Shown here piece by piece: positions 50,730-59,165 of a stretch of 64,000 nt of DNA (positions are counted from its first letter, which is position 1; each line of letters begins with the position of its first letter). This DNA comes from Patiriisocius_A hiemis (GTDB taxonomy: Bacteria > Bacteroidota > Bacteroidia > Flavobacteriales > Flavobacteriaceae). The DNA lies in contig NZ_JAVRHZ010000004.1 in the NCBI RefSeq assembly GCF_031846325.1, positions 62,001 to 126,000 of the forward strand. The letters run 5' to 3'. Both the position numbers and the translations under genes were made by a program. The notes beneath the pieces are model-generated. The model ran no database searches. It was not told where the DNA came from and saw only the letters and a list, made by a program, of their open reading frames with translations.

Positions 50730-51475
50730 AAAAGCTACTAAAAAAAATAGTGCAAAAAGCTGGTTATAAAATTTCAAAAATTGAAACTAAACCTGCATTA
50801 AAGAGTTTTCATGATAAACGAAACCATTTTTCGACCCATGAAGCATTACGCCGTTCACATAAGCGAAACCTAATAATTAATACTGTAATAGATGTAGGGG
50901 CTTCAGATGGTCGTTGGTCTAAAGATTGTATGAATTATTATCCTAAAGCAGCTTATTTTCTAGTGGAAGCACAAAACGATCACCTCGAAGGGTTAAAACA
51001 TTTTGAAGCTTCACATAAAAATGTCTCTTTTATTTTGGCTGCTGCTGGTAAGGAAAACGGTACTGTTTATTTTAACAATGCAGAGCTTTTTGGAGGCGTT
51101 GCTTCTGAAACGCCATTTGATACAAACTCCATAGAAGTTCCAGTTGTATCTCTAGATTCGGAAGTTGCAAAAAGAAACTTGCACCCCCCTTTCCTATTAA
51201 AATTAGATACCCATGGTTATGAAGTACCAATACTTGAAGGATCCAAAAAGGTAATCTCTCAAGCTAACTTAATTATTATTGAAGCTTATAATTTTAATAT
51301 AGAAGAAAAAAGTCTTTGTTTCTGGGAATTATGCAGTTATATGGGTAATTTAGGTTTTCGACCTTTGGAAGTAGTCGATTTAATGGCAAGAGAATATGAT
51401 CAAGCTTTTTGGCAAATGGATATATTTTTTGTTAAAAAGGATAACCCAATGTTTAATTATATCCAGTACCGTTAA
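50726..51475 (+). CDS. FkbM-family methyltransferase
   Basis: This 249-residue SAM-dependent enzyme has motif I VIDVGASDGRWSKDCMNYY, then AYFLVEAQNDHLEGL, ASETPFDTNSIEVPVVSLDSE and the FLLKLDTHGYEVPILEGSKK block, which is the FkbM signature. It usually methylates a hydroxyl group on a sugar or polyketide. The basic N terminus (KKLLKKIVQKAGYKI) is typical. It overlaps the sulfotransferase gene before it and is joined to the GT2 gene behind by a TAATG junction. A methylated sugar in the polymer is likely. Confidence 0.9.
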   Translation: MKKLLKKIVQKAGYKISKIETKPALKSFHDKRNHFSTHEALRRSHKRNLIINTVIDVGASDGRWSKDCMNYYPKAAYFLVEAQNDHLEGLKHFEASHKNVSFILAAAGKENGTVYFNNAELFGGVASETPFDTNSIEVPVVSLDSEVAKRNLHPPFLLKLDTHGYEVPILEGSKKVISQANLIIIEAYNFNIEEKSLCFWELCSYMGNLGFRPLEVVDLMAREYDQAFWQMDIFFVKKDNPMFNYIQYR

Positions 51476-52242
51476 TGCAAAATAGCCATCTAAAGGTATC
51501 AGTAATTACTCCCAATTATAATCGAGGAGATTTTCTTGAAAAAACGATCCTTTCGGTATTAGAGCAGAAATACCCAAACTTAGAGTATATATTGATAGAT
51601 GGGGGTAGTACTGATGAGTCGGTATCTATTATAAAAAAATATCAAAACCAAATCCACCATTGGGTAAGTGAAAAAGATGATGGTATGTATCATGCTATAA
51701 ACAAAGGGTTTTCAATGGCTACAGGAGATATTATGTGCTGGATTAATAGCGATGATATATTGTGGGAAAACGCGTTACACTATGTTGCAAATCTTTTTAA
51801 AGCAAATAAAAACCTTCATTGGCTACAAGGCTATCCTACTGTTATAGATAAAGATGGCGTTATAATCTACCAAAGAGACCCTGTTGCAACAGTTAACCAC
51901 TTTATTGACAAATCTTACATAAAAACACATCATTTTATACAGCAAGAATCCACCTTTTGGAGTCGTGAGTTATGGGATAGAACAGAAGGTATAGACACAA
52001 GTTTTAATCTAGCCGCAGATTTCGATCTTTGGATGCAGTTTTTTAGAAAAACTAACTTATATTGCTCCCACAGGGTTTTAGGAGCTTTTAGGAAAAGAGA
52101 AGGACAACAGTCTGAAAACATGGATACTTATATAAAAGAAACTAAGAAATCTTTACATAAATACTTTAAAAGCTTTTCAATGATTGAAAAAATTAAACAA
52201 AAGCTTGTTAAGCATCGAACTAGCATAAATTGGATTGATTAA
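51475..52242 (+). CDS. GT2 glycosyltransferase
   Basis: This 255-residue GT-A enzyme starts KVSVITPNYNRGDFLEKTILSVLEQKYPNLEYILIDGGSTDESV and has HHWVSEKDDGMYHAINKGF and MCWINSDDILWENAL, where the INSDD is the DXD-type site. Residues 160-195 (QESTFWSRELWDRTEGIDTSFNLAADFDLW) contain the acceptor-side region. The sequence type (WVSEKDxGxYxAxNKG) is shared with the GT2 genes at 57574 and 62592 and, more loosely, with that at 52244, so they are paralogues. Donor unknown. Confidence 0.9.
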   Translation: MQNSHLKVSVITPNYNRGDFLEKTILSVLEQKYPNLEYILIDGGSTDESVSIIKKYQNQIHHWVSEKDDGMYHAINKGFSMATGDIMCWINSDDILWENALHYVANLFKANKNLHWLQGYPTVIDKDGVIIYQRDPVATVNHFIDKSYIKTHHFIQQESTFWSRELWDRTEGIDTSFNLAADFDLWMQFFRKTNLYCSHRVLGAFRKREGQQSENMDTYIKETKKSLHKYFKSFSMIEKIKQKLVKHRTSINWID

Positions 52243-52243
52243 T

Positions 52244-53059
52244 ATGCCTTTTTTTACCATAATCATACCTACCTATAACTCAGAAAACACCTTAGCTGTA
52301 GTACTAGACTCTATAGTATCCCAAACTTGCAAAGACATAGAAATAATACTACAAGATGGAAAATCTAATGATGCAACAATAGAAATAGCAAACAGTTTTA
52401 AAAAGCTTATACCAAGCCTACATATTTATCAAGAAAAGGATAGCGGTATTTATGATGCTATGAATAAAGGTATGGATAAAGCCACGGGTGATTGGTTACT
52501 GTTTTTGGGGGGCGATGATCAATTATATGAAAATACGACTCTTGAAATGAGTACTTCTATTTTGCAAAAATCAAATGCAAATGTTGTCTATGGGAATGCG
52601 AAGATTATAGGCAATACAGGATGGGCAAATGACGGTGATATCTATGATGGAATCTTTAATATTCAGAAATTATTTAAAAAAAACATTTGTCATCAAGCAA
52701 TTTTCTATAAGAGAGATTTTATTTTAAATAATATAGGATATTTTAATTTAAACTATAAACAATGTAGCGATTGGGATTTTAATTTACGATGTTGGTCCAA
52801 ACAACCTTTTGAATTTGTAGATTTAATTGTGTCAAACTTTAAAGCGGGTGGAGTTTCTACAGACGCCATAGATACTTTGTTTATGAATGATTATTTATCA
52901 AATGTTATAAAATACTTTGGTATTACACCTTTTCACAAACTTGTTAATACTCCAAGTTTTTTAAAATATAATGACGTTATTAAATTACAAAAATCAAAAT
53001 ATCCAATACGTTATAAACTTCAAAGAGTTAAAAGTGTAATTATGAATTTGTCAAAGTAA
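52244..53059 (+). CDS. GT2 glycosyltransferase
   Basis: This 271-residue GT-A enzyme starts MPFFTIIIPTYNSENTLAVVLDSIVSQ and has DSGIYDAMNKGMDKATGDWLLFLGGDDQLYE, with the GGDD as metal-binding site, and ICHQAIFYKRDF and CSDWDFNLRCW in the acceptor half. An in-frame TTG nine bases upstream would overlap the preceding gene. I use the ATG at 52244. The C-terminal 40 residues are basic. Donor unknown. Confidence 0.9.
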   Translation: MPFFTIIIPTYNSENTLAVVLDSIVSQTCKDIEIILQDGKSNDATIEIANSFKKLIPSLHIYQEKDSGIYDAMNKGMDKATGDWLLFLGGDDQLYENTTLEMSTSILQKSNANVVYGNAKIIGNTGWANDGDIYDGIFNIQKLFKKNICHQAIFYKRDFILNNIGYFNLNYKQCSDWDFNLRCWSKQPFEFVDLIVSNFKAGGVSTDAIDTLFMNDYLSNVIKYFGITPFHKLVNTPSFLKYNDVIKLQKSKYPIRYKLQRVKSVIMNLSK

Positions 53060-53112
53060 GCATGCTTTTTATTAAATTATATGAAATTGATTTATAAAAC
53101 AAATGTTAGGTA

Positions 53113-53895
53113 ATGATTAAAAGTAGGATTAAAAATTATCTGAAAAAGAAAATTACAGCTATATATGAAAAAAGGATAGGCGGTTTTTTTCTAAAACATA
53201 GGGGGTTTTGCTTTTGCTGTAATAAGAATGTGACTTTTACCTCTAGGCATCCCTGGCTAAGAGATTATTTTTTTTGTAACTCTTGTAAGTCAATTCCTAG
53301 AGAACGTGCTTTAATGCGAACAATTATTGAGCATTATCCAAATTGGAGTGAGTTAAAAATACATGAGTCTTCACCGGGTCATAGCGGACACAGTTTACGA
53401 TTAAAAAAAGAAGCAAGGCATTACCTAGAAACTCAATTTTTTTTAAAGGAAGTATTAGGTAATAAGGTTAATGGAATTAGAAATGAAGATTTAGAAAAGC
53501 AAACCTTTGATGATGAGAGCTTTGATCTTGTGATTACTTCAGATGTTATGGAACATATATATAATCCCGAACTAGCATTTAAAGAGATACACAGAACATT
53601 AAAACCTGGAGGAGCGCATATTTTTTCTGTACCCTTGATTAATAGGTTTAAACCAACACAACGTTGGGCCAAAAAAGGTAAAAACGGAGAACCTATTTTT
53701 TTGTTTGAGCCAGAATGGCATGGAAACCCAATAGACCAAAAGGGATCACCTGTAACAATGCATTGGGGATATGATATTGTAGATTTTATAGAGGAACATA
53801 CAGGAGCTAATTGTGAAATTTTATATTATGATGACTTAAATTATGGAATTAGAGCAGAGTTTCGGGAAATAATAATTGCTAAAAAAGATAATTAG
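53113..53895 (+). CDS. SAM-dependent methyltransferase with N-terminal zinc-ribbon-like motif
   Basis: This 260-residue protein has four cysteines in the N-terminal 60 residues (GFCFCCNKN and FFCNSCKSIPRERALM), which look like a zinc ribbon. It then has a Methyltransf_11-type domain with FDLVITSDVMEHIYNPELAFKEIHRTLKPGGAHIFSVP. Motif I is not as clear as usual (LKIHESSPGHSGHSL in its place), so SAM binding is inferred from the later block. The substrate is probably a sugar of the polymer or a lipid carrier. About 50 bases separate it from the GT2 gene upstream. Confidence 0.78.
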   Translation: MIKSRIKNYLKKKITAIYEKRIGGFFLKHRGFCFCCNKNVTFTSRHPWLRDYFFCNSCKSIPRERALMRTIIEHYPNWSELKIHESSPGHSGHSLRLKKEARHYLETQFFLKEVLGNKVNGIRNEDLEKQTFDDESFDLVITSDVMEHIYNPELAFKEIHRTLKPGGAHIFSVPLINRFKPTQRWAKKGKNGEPIFLFEPEWHGNPIDQKGSPVTMHWGYDIVDFIEEHTGANCEILYYDDLNYGIRAEFREIIIAKKDN

Positions 53896-53896
53896 A

Positions 53897-54967
53897 ATGA
53901 ATAAAGTGAAAGCTATTGCTTTTGTATTACCACAGTTTCACCCTATTCCGGAAAATGATGAATGGTGGGGTAAAGGCTTTACCGAATGGACTAATGTCAC
54001 AAAAGCTACTCCTTTGTTTCATGGCCACTATCAACCACAGCTCCCAACAGATTTAGGTTTTTACGATTTACGCTTACCTGAGGCAAGGTTGGCACAAGCA
54101 ACATTAGCTCAAGATCATAATATCTATGGGTTTTGTTATTATCACTACTGGTTTAATGGAAAACGGTTATTAAATAAACCACTAGACGATATGTTACGCC
54201 TAAGAACTCCCAATATGCCATTTATGTATTGTTGGGCAAACGAAAATTGGACAAGACGCTGGGATGGACAAGAAAATGATATTTTAATAAAACAAACATA
54301 CTCTACAGAAGATGATAAAAAACACATAAAATGGTTATGTGAAAATGTATTCAGTGACGATAGGTATATAAAAGTTAATGGGGCTCCAGTATTTATGATT
54401 TACCGACATAATCTTTTTCCTAATATAAAAAGAACCCTTGAGTTATGGAGAAAAATTGCTATAGAAGAGTATGGCTTTCCCGATTTATACTTATGTATGG
54501 CAGAAAGCTTTAACCTTCAAGATAATCCTTGCCAATTTGGTTTTGACGCAGCAGTTGAGTTTTCTGCACATGCTGTCCTAAAACATAAATGTAAGCCTAA
54601 GTACAAAACATCTTTTTTTAAAAAAGAAAAGCATAATTTAGAATTTAGAGATTACAAAAGAGGAGTTAGTGATTCAATTAAAAGAAAACAACCAGATTAT
54701 ACTTTTTTTAGGTCTGTAACTCCATCTTGGGATAATACAGCAAGAAAAGGAATTAACGGTATAGTATCATTAGGTAGTAGTCCTGAAGTTTATAAGAAAT
54801 GGCTTGAGGATGCTATTTTAAAATCCAAAGCATATGGTGAAGAAGAGAATTTTATCTTTATAAATGCAATGAACGAGTGGGCTGAGGGAAATCACTTAGA
54901 GCCCTGTAGAAAGTATGGAAAGTCTTTTTTAGAAGCTACAAAAAGTGTTTTAGAAAATTATAAGTAA
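53897..54967 (+). CDS. WbsX/GH99-like protein of polysaccharide loci
   Basis: This 356-residue protein begins MNKVKAIAFVLPQFHPIPENDEWW in outline and continues GKGFTEWTNVTKATPLFHGHYQP, FCYYHYWFNGKRLLNKPLDDML and WANENWTRRWDG. These motifs define the glycosyltransferase WbsX or GH99-like family. It is common in O-antigen and capsule clusters and has been called a glycosyltransferase, though the fold is closer to endo-mannosidases. No signal peptide is present. The ATG at 53897, one base after the methyltransferase stop codon, gives the expected start. Confidence 0.88.
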   Translation: MNKVKAIAFVLPQFHPIPENDEWWGKGFTEWTNVTKATPLFHGHYQPQLPTDLGFYDLRLPEARLAQATLAQDHNIYGFCYYHYWFNGKRLLNKPLDDMLRLRTPNMPFMYCWANENWTRRWDGQENDILIKQTYSTEDDKKHIKWLCENVFSDDRYIKVNGAPVFMIYRHNLFPNIKRTLELWRKIAIEEYGFPDLYLCMAESFNLQDNPCQFGFDAAVEFSAHAVLKHKCKPKYKTSFFKKEKHNLEFRDYKRGVSDSIKRKQPDYTFFRSVTPSWDNTARKGINGIVSLGSSPEVYKKWLEDAILKSKAYGEEENFIFINAMNEWAEGNHLEPCRKYGKSFLEATKSVLENYK

Positions 54968-54969
54968 AG

Positions 54970-55866
54970 ATGGTCTCTATTATAGTTCCAAATTATAATC
55001 ACGAACCTTATTTAAGGCAACGATTAGATACAATTTTTAACCAAACCTTTATAGATTTTGAGGTTATATTACTAGATGACTGCTCTACAGATAATAGTGT
55101 AGCAATTTTAGCTGAATATTCAAACAAACCGCAAGTATCACATTTTATAGTTAACAAAATAAACTCAGGGAGTCCATTTAAACAATGGAGAAAGGGTATT
55201 GAGCTTTCTAAATATGATTATATATGGATTGCAGAAAGTGATGACTACAATGAAACAACATTTTTAGAGAACTTAATTCCATATTTTAACATCAATGTAG
55301 GTATAGTTTTTTCGAGTCTAACTATTGTTGAAAAGAATAAAAGTACACTTTATGAAGCATTAAAAATAGGGGAACATAATGGTAAAGAACTCCTACGTTC
55401 CAAAATGATTACCGGAAACCTGTTTGTTAATGCAAATTGTGTTGTGTTCAATAAAAAATTTTTAGATAATAAGCATCTCAGGAAAATAGAAAATTTTACT
55501 ATATGTGGTGATTGGTTTCTTTGGAACCAAATATTAATTAAATCTAACGTATATTTTGTTAAAGAACCTCTATCATACTATAGAAAACATCAAAAAGCTA
55601 CAACAGAAGATCTTTACAATAACCAAACATTTTACAAAGAAGCTATAATAAACTCTAAATTATTAATTAATAAATTAGGAGATTACTATCATTATAATCA
55701 AAGAGCAATTAGCTTTTACAATAGATTAATAAAAGTTTCAGAAATGAATCAACTAAAAAAAGATAGTTTAGTAACTTTAGTTGAAAACACATTCAAGACA
55801 AATAGAATTAAAAATATATTACGTAGATTTTGGAGAAAACTTAATCCTATTAAGGAACTTAAATGA
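54970..55866 (+). CDS. GT2 glycosyltransferase
   Basis: This 298-residue GT-A enzyme starts MVSIIVPNYNHEPYLRQRLDTIFNQTF, then IDFEVILLDDCSTDNSV and SKYDYIWIAESDDYNE, with the DD as the metal site. ICGDWFLWNQILIKSN follows in the acceptor region. The C terminus is long and basic. It overlaps the next gene by four bases (ATGA). It is less similar to the WVSEKD-type group than its neighbours. Confidence 0.9.
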   Translation: MVSIIVPNYNHEPYLRQRLDTIFNQTFIDFEVILLDDCSTDNSVAILAEYSNKPQVSHFIVNKINSGSPFKQWRKGIELSKYDYIWIAESDDYNETTFLENLIPYFNINVGIVFSSLTIVEKNKSTLYEALKIGEHNGKELLRSKMITGNLFVNANCVVFNKKFLDNKHLRKIENFTICGDWFLWNQILIKSNVYFVKEPLSYYRKHQKATTEDLYNNQTFYKEAIINSKLLINKLGDYYHYNQRAISFYNRLIKVSEMNQLKKDSLVTLVENTFKTNRIKNILRRFWRKLNPIKELK

Positions 55867-56801
55867 CAACACCTATATTATACTTAGTCTTTAATAGGCT
55901 TTTTGAAACTAAAAAAAGCTTCGAAGTCTTAAAAATAGTTAAACCTAAGAAACTATATATCGCAGCAGATGGTCCTAGGCTTGCTAGATATGGAGAAGAA
56001 GAAAAGTGTCAAAAGGTACGTGATTATTTGTTAAAAAATATTAATTGGGATTGTGAAATTAAAACTCTTTTTAGAGATAAAAATTTGGGTTGTAGAAAAG
56101 CAGTTGAAGGTGCTTTAGACTGGTTTTTTGAAGAAGAAGAAATGGGTGTTATTCTTGAAGATGATATAGTGCCAGATGTATCATTTTTTGACTACGCTAC
56201 AAAGTTACTTGATGAGTATAGAGATGACGATACTATTTTTTCCATTAATGGCTGTAATTTTGGTTACGAAAGTAGTACTTATTCTTACGGGCTTACAAGA
56301 TACTTTAACATGTGGGGTTGGGCGACTTGGAGAAAATCTCATGAACTGGTTAAAAAAAATTGGGATGAGATTGATATTAAAGCTGATTTCTCTCACGGGT
56401 CTAGCTTATTAAAATCACTTAAGTTAAAAACTATCTGGCCGCTAGATGAATGGTATTCGCTTTGGCGAAATCATTTTAAGAATACACTAAATGATAAAAT
56501 AGATACGTGGGATTACCAATGGGCGTATACTTGTTTAAAAGCTGAAAAATTTTCTATACGGCCTAATGTGAATTTAATTAATAATATAGGTTTTAATGAA
56601 AATGCCACGCACACGAAAAAAATGGAGGACTTTAGCCCTAATACTTTAAAAATATCAAGTATAACAGTAAGAATTATTCCAAAAAGTAAGTTGACTACTA
56701 ACTCTAATTATGAGATTAGGTTTGTTGCAGAGAAATGGCAGCACCTTAAAATTAATTATACTTTGCTACTTAAAAAAATTTCTAAAAAACTATCTAGCTA
56801 A
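55863..56801 (+). CDS. Nucleotide-diphospho-sugar transferase fold protein (GnT I-like)
   Basis: This 312-residue protein begins MTTPILYLVFNRLFETKKSFEVL and contains VILEDDIVPDVSFFDYATKLL, where EDD resembles the metal-binding site of GnT I, and TRYFNMWGWATWRKSHELV. Proteins of this family are often labelled hemolytic protein HlpA-like in flavobacteria without evidence. The fold and motif suggest a sugar transferase. It overlaps the GT2 gene before it and is convergent with a broken sulfotransferase gene six bases behind. Confidence 0.72.
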   Translation: MTTPILYLVFNRLFETKKSFEVLKIVKPKKLYIAADGPRLARYGEEEKCQKVRDYLLKNINWDCEIKTLFRDKNLGCRKAVEGALDWFFEEEEMGVILEDDIVPDVSFFDYATKLLDEYRDDDTIFSINGCNFGYESSTYSYGLTRYFNMWGWATWRKSHELVKKNWDEIDIKADFSHGSSLLKSLKLKTIWPLDEWYSLWRNHFKNTLNDKIDTWDYQWAYTCLKAEKFSIRPNVNLINNIGFNENATHTKKMEDFSPNTLKISSITVRIIPKSKLTTNSNYEIRFVAEKWQHLKINYTLLLKKISKKLSS

Positions 56802-56807
56802 GTAAGT

Positions 56808-57479
56808 TTACTCTCCAAACTCAAAATTAAAATACTCTATTTCTTCTTTGTATAAATTATAAACTAAGTCTTTTGTTTTAGGCGTATACGCTTCTGTATA
56901 GTGAGTATAGCTTCTTTTAAGTAACTGCGGAAGTGAATGGTCTGAGATATCTAATTTATCACAAACAATTTTAAAATCTTCCTGTAAATTTTCGAACCTA
57001 CCAATAAAATCCATCGGAATTTCTCCATTACTGTCTTTTATAAAATGAAATAGTCCAAAAGTTTCGTGATTTAATTTAGACTCTAAAAATGCTAAGTAGC
57101 TATATTCATCGTCGTATATTCCATATTCTTTTCTATGAATTTCATCTTTCATTACATTGCTGTACCAAGAATACACTCTAGCCCATGTATTTCTTATAAA
57201 AGTGAATTTATAGTATTATAAAAATTGTTTTTTAGTGAGTTCTGGTTGTATAGCTTTTGAGAAGTGTAGTGGAAATCTATCTAATTTTCCTTTTTTTATT
57301 GCATAAAGACTTTTTTTAAAGTGCTCTTTTTTTTTAGTAAGCGCTTCTATTTCTCTAATAGTTCTATGGTCTTGTACATCGCGCTTAAGCGAATTAAAAT
57401 GACCTAGTTTTTTTTCAATACTAGTTCCACCTGTTTTAAAATTGTGGATGAAAATAAATTTCTTTTCTTTTGAAATCAT
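56808..57479 (-). pseudogene. Sulfotransferase-like gene broken by one in-frame stop
   Basis: This is the only minus-strand gene inside the polysaccharide locus. From the ATG at 57477-57479 the frame encodes KKFIFIHNFKTGGTSIEKKLGHF, a 5'-PSB loop with the KTGGTS signature. It continues to KKQFL and meets TAA at 57216-57218 (codon 88). The same frame then continues without a shift as YYKFTFIRNTWARVYSWYSN, with the 3'-phosphate block RNxWxRVxSxY, down to 56808 (224 codons in all). Thus a single nonsense codon splits an otherwise intact Sulfotransfer_2-type gene. It may be a recent inactivation or a sequencing error. Confidence 0.85.
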
Positions 57480-57573
57480 TTAAAGGGAAAATGCCTTTCA
57501 TTTTTGAAAAAGCTATATTTACAAAGTTAACTTAATTAATATATTTTTCTCTAGGCTATACAAAATATAGCTT

Positions 57574-58407
57574 ATGTTGCATATGTCACTATTATCAATA
57601 ATCACAGTAAATTATAACAATGCAAATGGTCTGCAAAGAACAATAGATAGTGTGATTAATCAACAATGTGATTGGGTAGAGTTTATTGTCATTGATGGTT
57701 GTTCTAGTGATAATAGTAGTTCTATTCTTAAAAAAAATGATGCGGAAATAGCTTTTTGGGTAAGCGAAAAAGATAATGGGATTTACCATGCAATGAACAA
57801 GGGAATATCCCATGCTACTGGAGAATATATACTTTTTTTAAATAGTGGCGATCATTTTTATGATACGGATAGTTTAAAAAATAGTAAGCAATTTTTAAAC
57901 ACGTATGACATTTTAGCTTTTGATATTGAAGTTATTCATGAAAACAAAAAAATCATAAAACAGCACCCAGACTTGGTTCAATTTTCTTACCTATATAATA
58001 ATACTTTTGCACACCAGTCTACCATAATAAAACGCACGCTGTTTAGCAAAGTAGGAGTTTATGATGAAAGCTTAAAAATAGTAGCCGACTGGAAATTTTT
58101 TATGGATGCCTTATCAAAATACAATGTATCGTATAGCGCAATCCATAAAACGCTAACCACTTATTATTTAGATGGTATAAGTGCTACAGGAACCGGAACG
58201 AATCAACGAAAAAAAGAACGTAGGGAAATTTTAGAAAAGGAATATGGACTTTTTAACAATGATTACGAGCAATTAAATCTTATGCAAACCAATCGCTTTA
58301 AAATCCTTAGAGCCCTAGAGAAATCTAAAATGGGAAGAAAGTTACTTTCAGTTTTATTGCGAATCTTTCTTTTTATTTTTAAGGGTAAGCAGTTAAAAGA
58401 CTTGTAA
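57574..58407 (+). CDS. GT2 glycosyltransferase
   Basis: This 277-residue GT-A enzyme (or 274 from the ATG at 57583) begins LLSIITVNYNNANGLQRTIDSVI, with FIVIDGCSSDNSS and FWVSEKDNGIYHAMNKGIS, then FLNSGDHFYDT with the metal site, and AHQSTIIKRTLF and IVADWKFFMDALS in the acceptor half. It belongs to the WVSEKD paralogue group. The upstream 94 bases hold no gene and may contain a new promoter, since the operon is interrupted by the pseudogene on the other strand. Confidence 0.9.
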   Translation: MLHMSLLSIITVNYNNANGLQRTIDSVINQQCDWVEFIVIDGCSSDNSSSILKKNDAEIAFWVSEKDNGIYHAMNKGISHATGEYILFLNSGDHFYDTDSLKNSKQFLNTYDILAFDIEVIHENKKIIKQHPDLVQFSYLYNNTFAHQSTIIKRTLFSKVGVYDESLKIVADWKFFMDALSKYNVSYSAIHKTLTTYYLDGISATGTGTNQRKKERREILEKEYGLFNNDYEQLNLMQTNRFKILRALEKSKMGRKLLSVLLRIFLFIFKGKQLKDL

Positions 58408-58412
58408 AAGCT

Positions 58413-59165
58413 ATGATTCCAAAAATAATCCATTACTGTTGGTTTGGAGGTGCAAGTAAAAGTAACATAGCACAGCAATGTATTGCTAGTTGGAAAAAAT
58501 ACTGCCCAGATTATAAATTTATAGAATGGAATGAAAATAACACAAAAGATTTTCAGAATAAATTTTATAAGGATGCATACCGAAAGAGAGAATTTGCCTT
58601 TGTGGCAGATTGTGTTAGAGTACAAGTATTGCATGTGCATGGTGGTATTTATCTAGACTTGGATATGCTGTTGCTTAAACCAATTGATGCCTTATTGGAT
58701 TTAGATTTTTTTATAGGTTATGAGGTAGCAGGGAGACCGGCATTTGGTATTTTTGGTGGAGTTTCAAAACATCGTTTTTTTAAAGAAATGAAGGAATATT
58801 ATGATACTAATTATTTTAACCCTTTTTCATTACCAGTAATCACTCATACCTTTAAAAAGGTTATTATAAAGGAAGCTTTACAACCTAACGAGCGTATTTT
58901 TGAGCCCATAACTTTTTATCCCTTGCCGTATAAAGATAGACACGAGGAGTACGTAGACTTTATAACACCATCGAGTTACGCGGTACATTTATGGGAACAC
59001 TCCTGGGAAGAAAAATCTACAGAAACCATTGGCGTATTAGTAAAAAAACTTAGTATAGTATGTGGAGATTATTTTATGCATGGATATCCCAATGCCTATT
59101 TTAAGCGTTATTTTAAAGAATTTGGGCGTAAATTGTATTATAAATTAACTGGTCGTAATACATGA
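58413..59165 (+). CDS. GT32-type capsular glycosyltransferase
   Basis: This 250-residue protein begins MIPKIIHYCWFGGASKSNIAQQCIASW and has FVADCVRVQVLHVHGGIYLDLDMLLLKPIDAL. DxD in GGIYLDLD is the metal and donor site of the GT32/OCH1-like fold. Such enzymes transfer galactose, mannose or amino sugars. It ends with basic residues (RKLYYKLTGRNT) and its stop overlaps the next gene by four bases (ATGA). Donor unknown. Confidence 0.9.
   Translation: MIPKIIHYCWFGGASKSNIAQQCIASWKKYCPDYKFIEWNENNTKDFQNKFYKDAYRKREFAFVADCVRVQVLHVHGGIYLDLDMLLLKPIDALLDLDFFIGYEVAGRPAFGIFGGVSKHRFFKEMKEYYDTNYFNPFSLPVITHTFKKVIIKEALQPNERIFEPITFYPLPYKDRHEEYVDFITPSSYAVHLWEHSWEEKSTETIGVLVKKLSIVCGDYFMHGYPNAYFKRYFKEFGRKLYYKLTGRNT

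Noticed and set aside
55863..56801. Hemolysin-related function (HlpA-like label often attached to this family)
   Set aside because: The only visible motif is a GnT I-like EDD site and the context is glycan synthesis. Nothing supports a haemolytic role.
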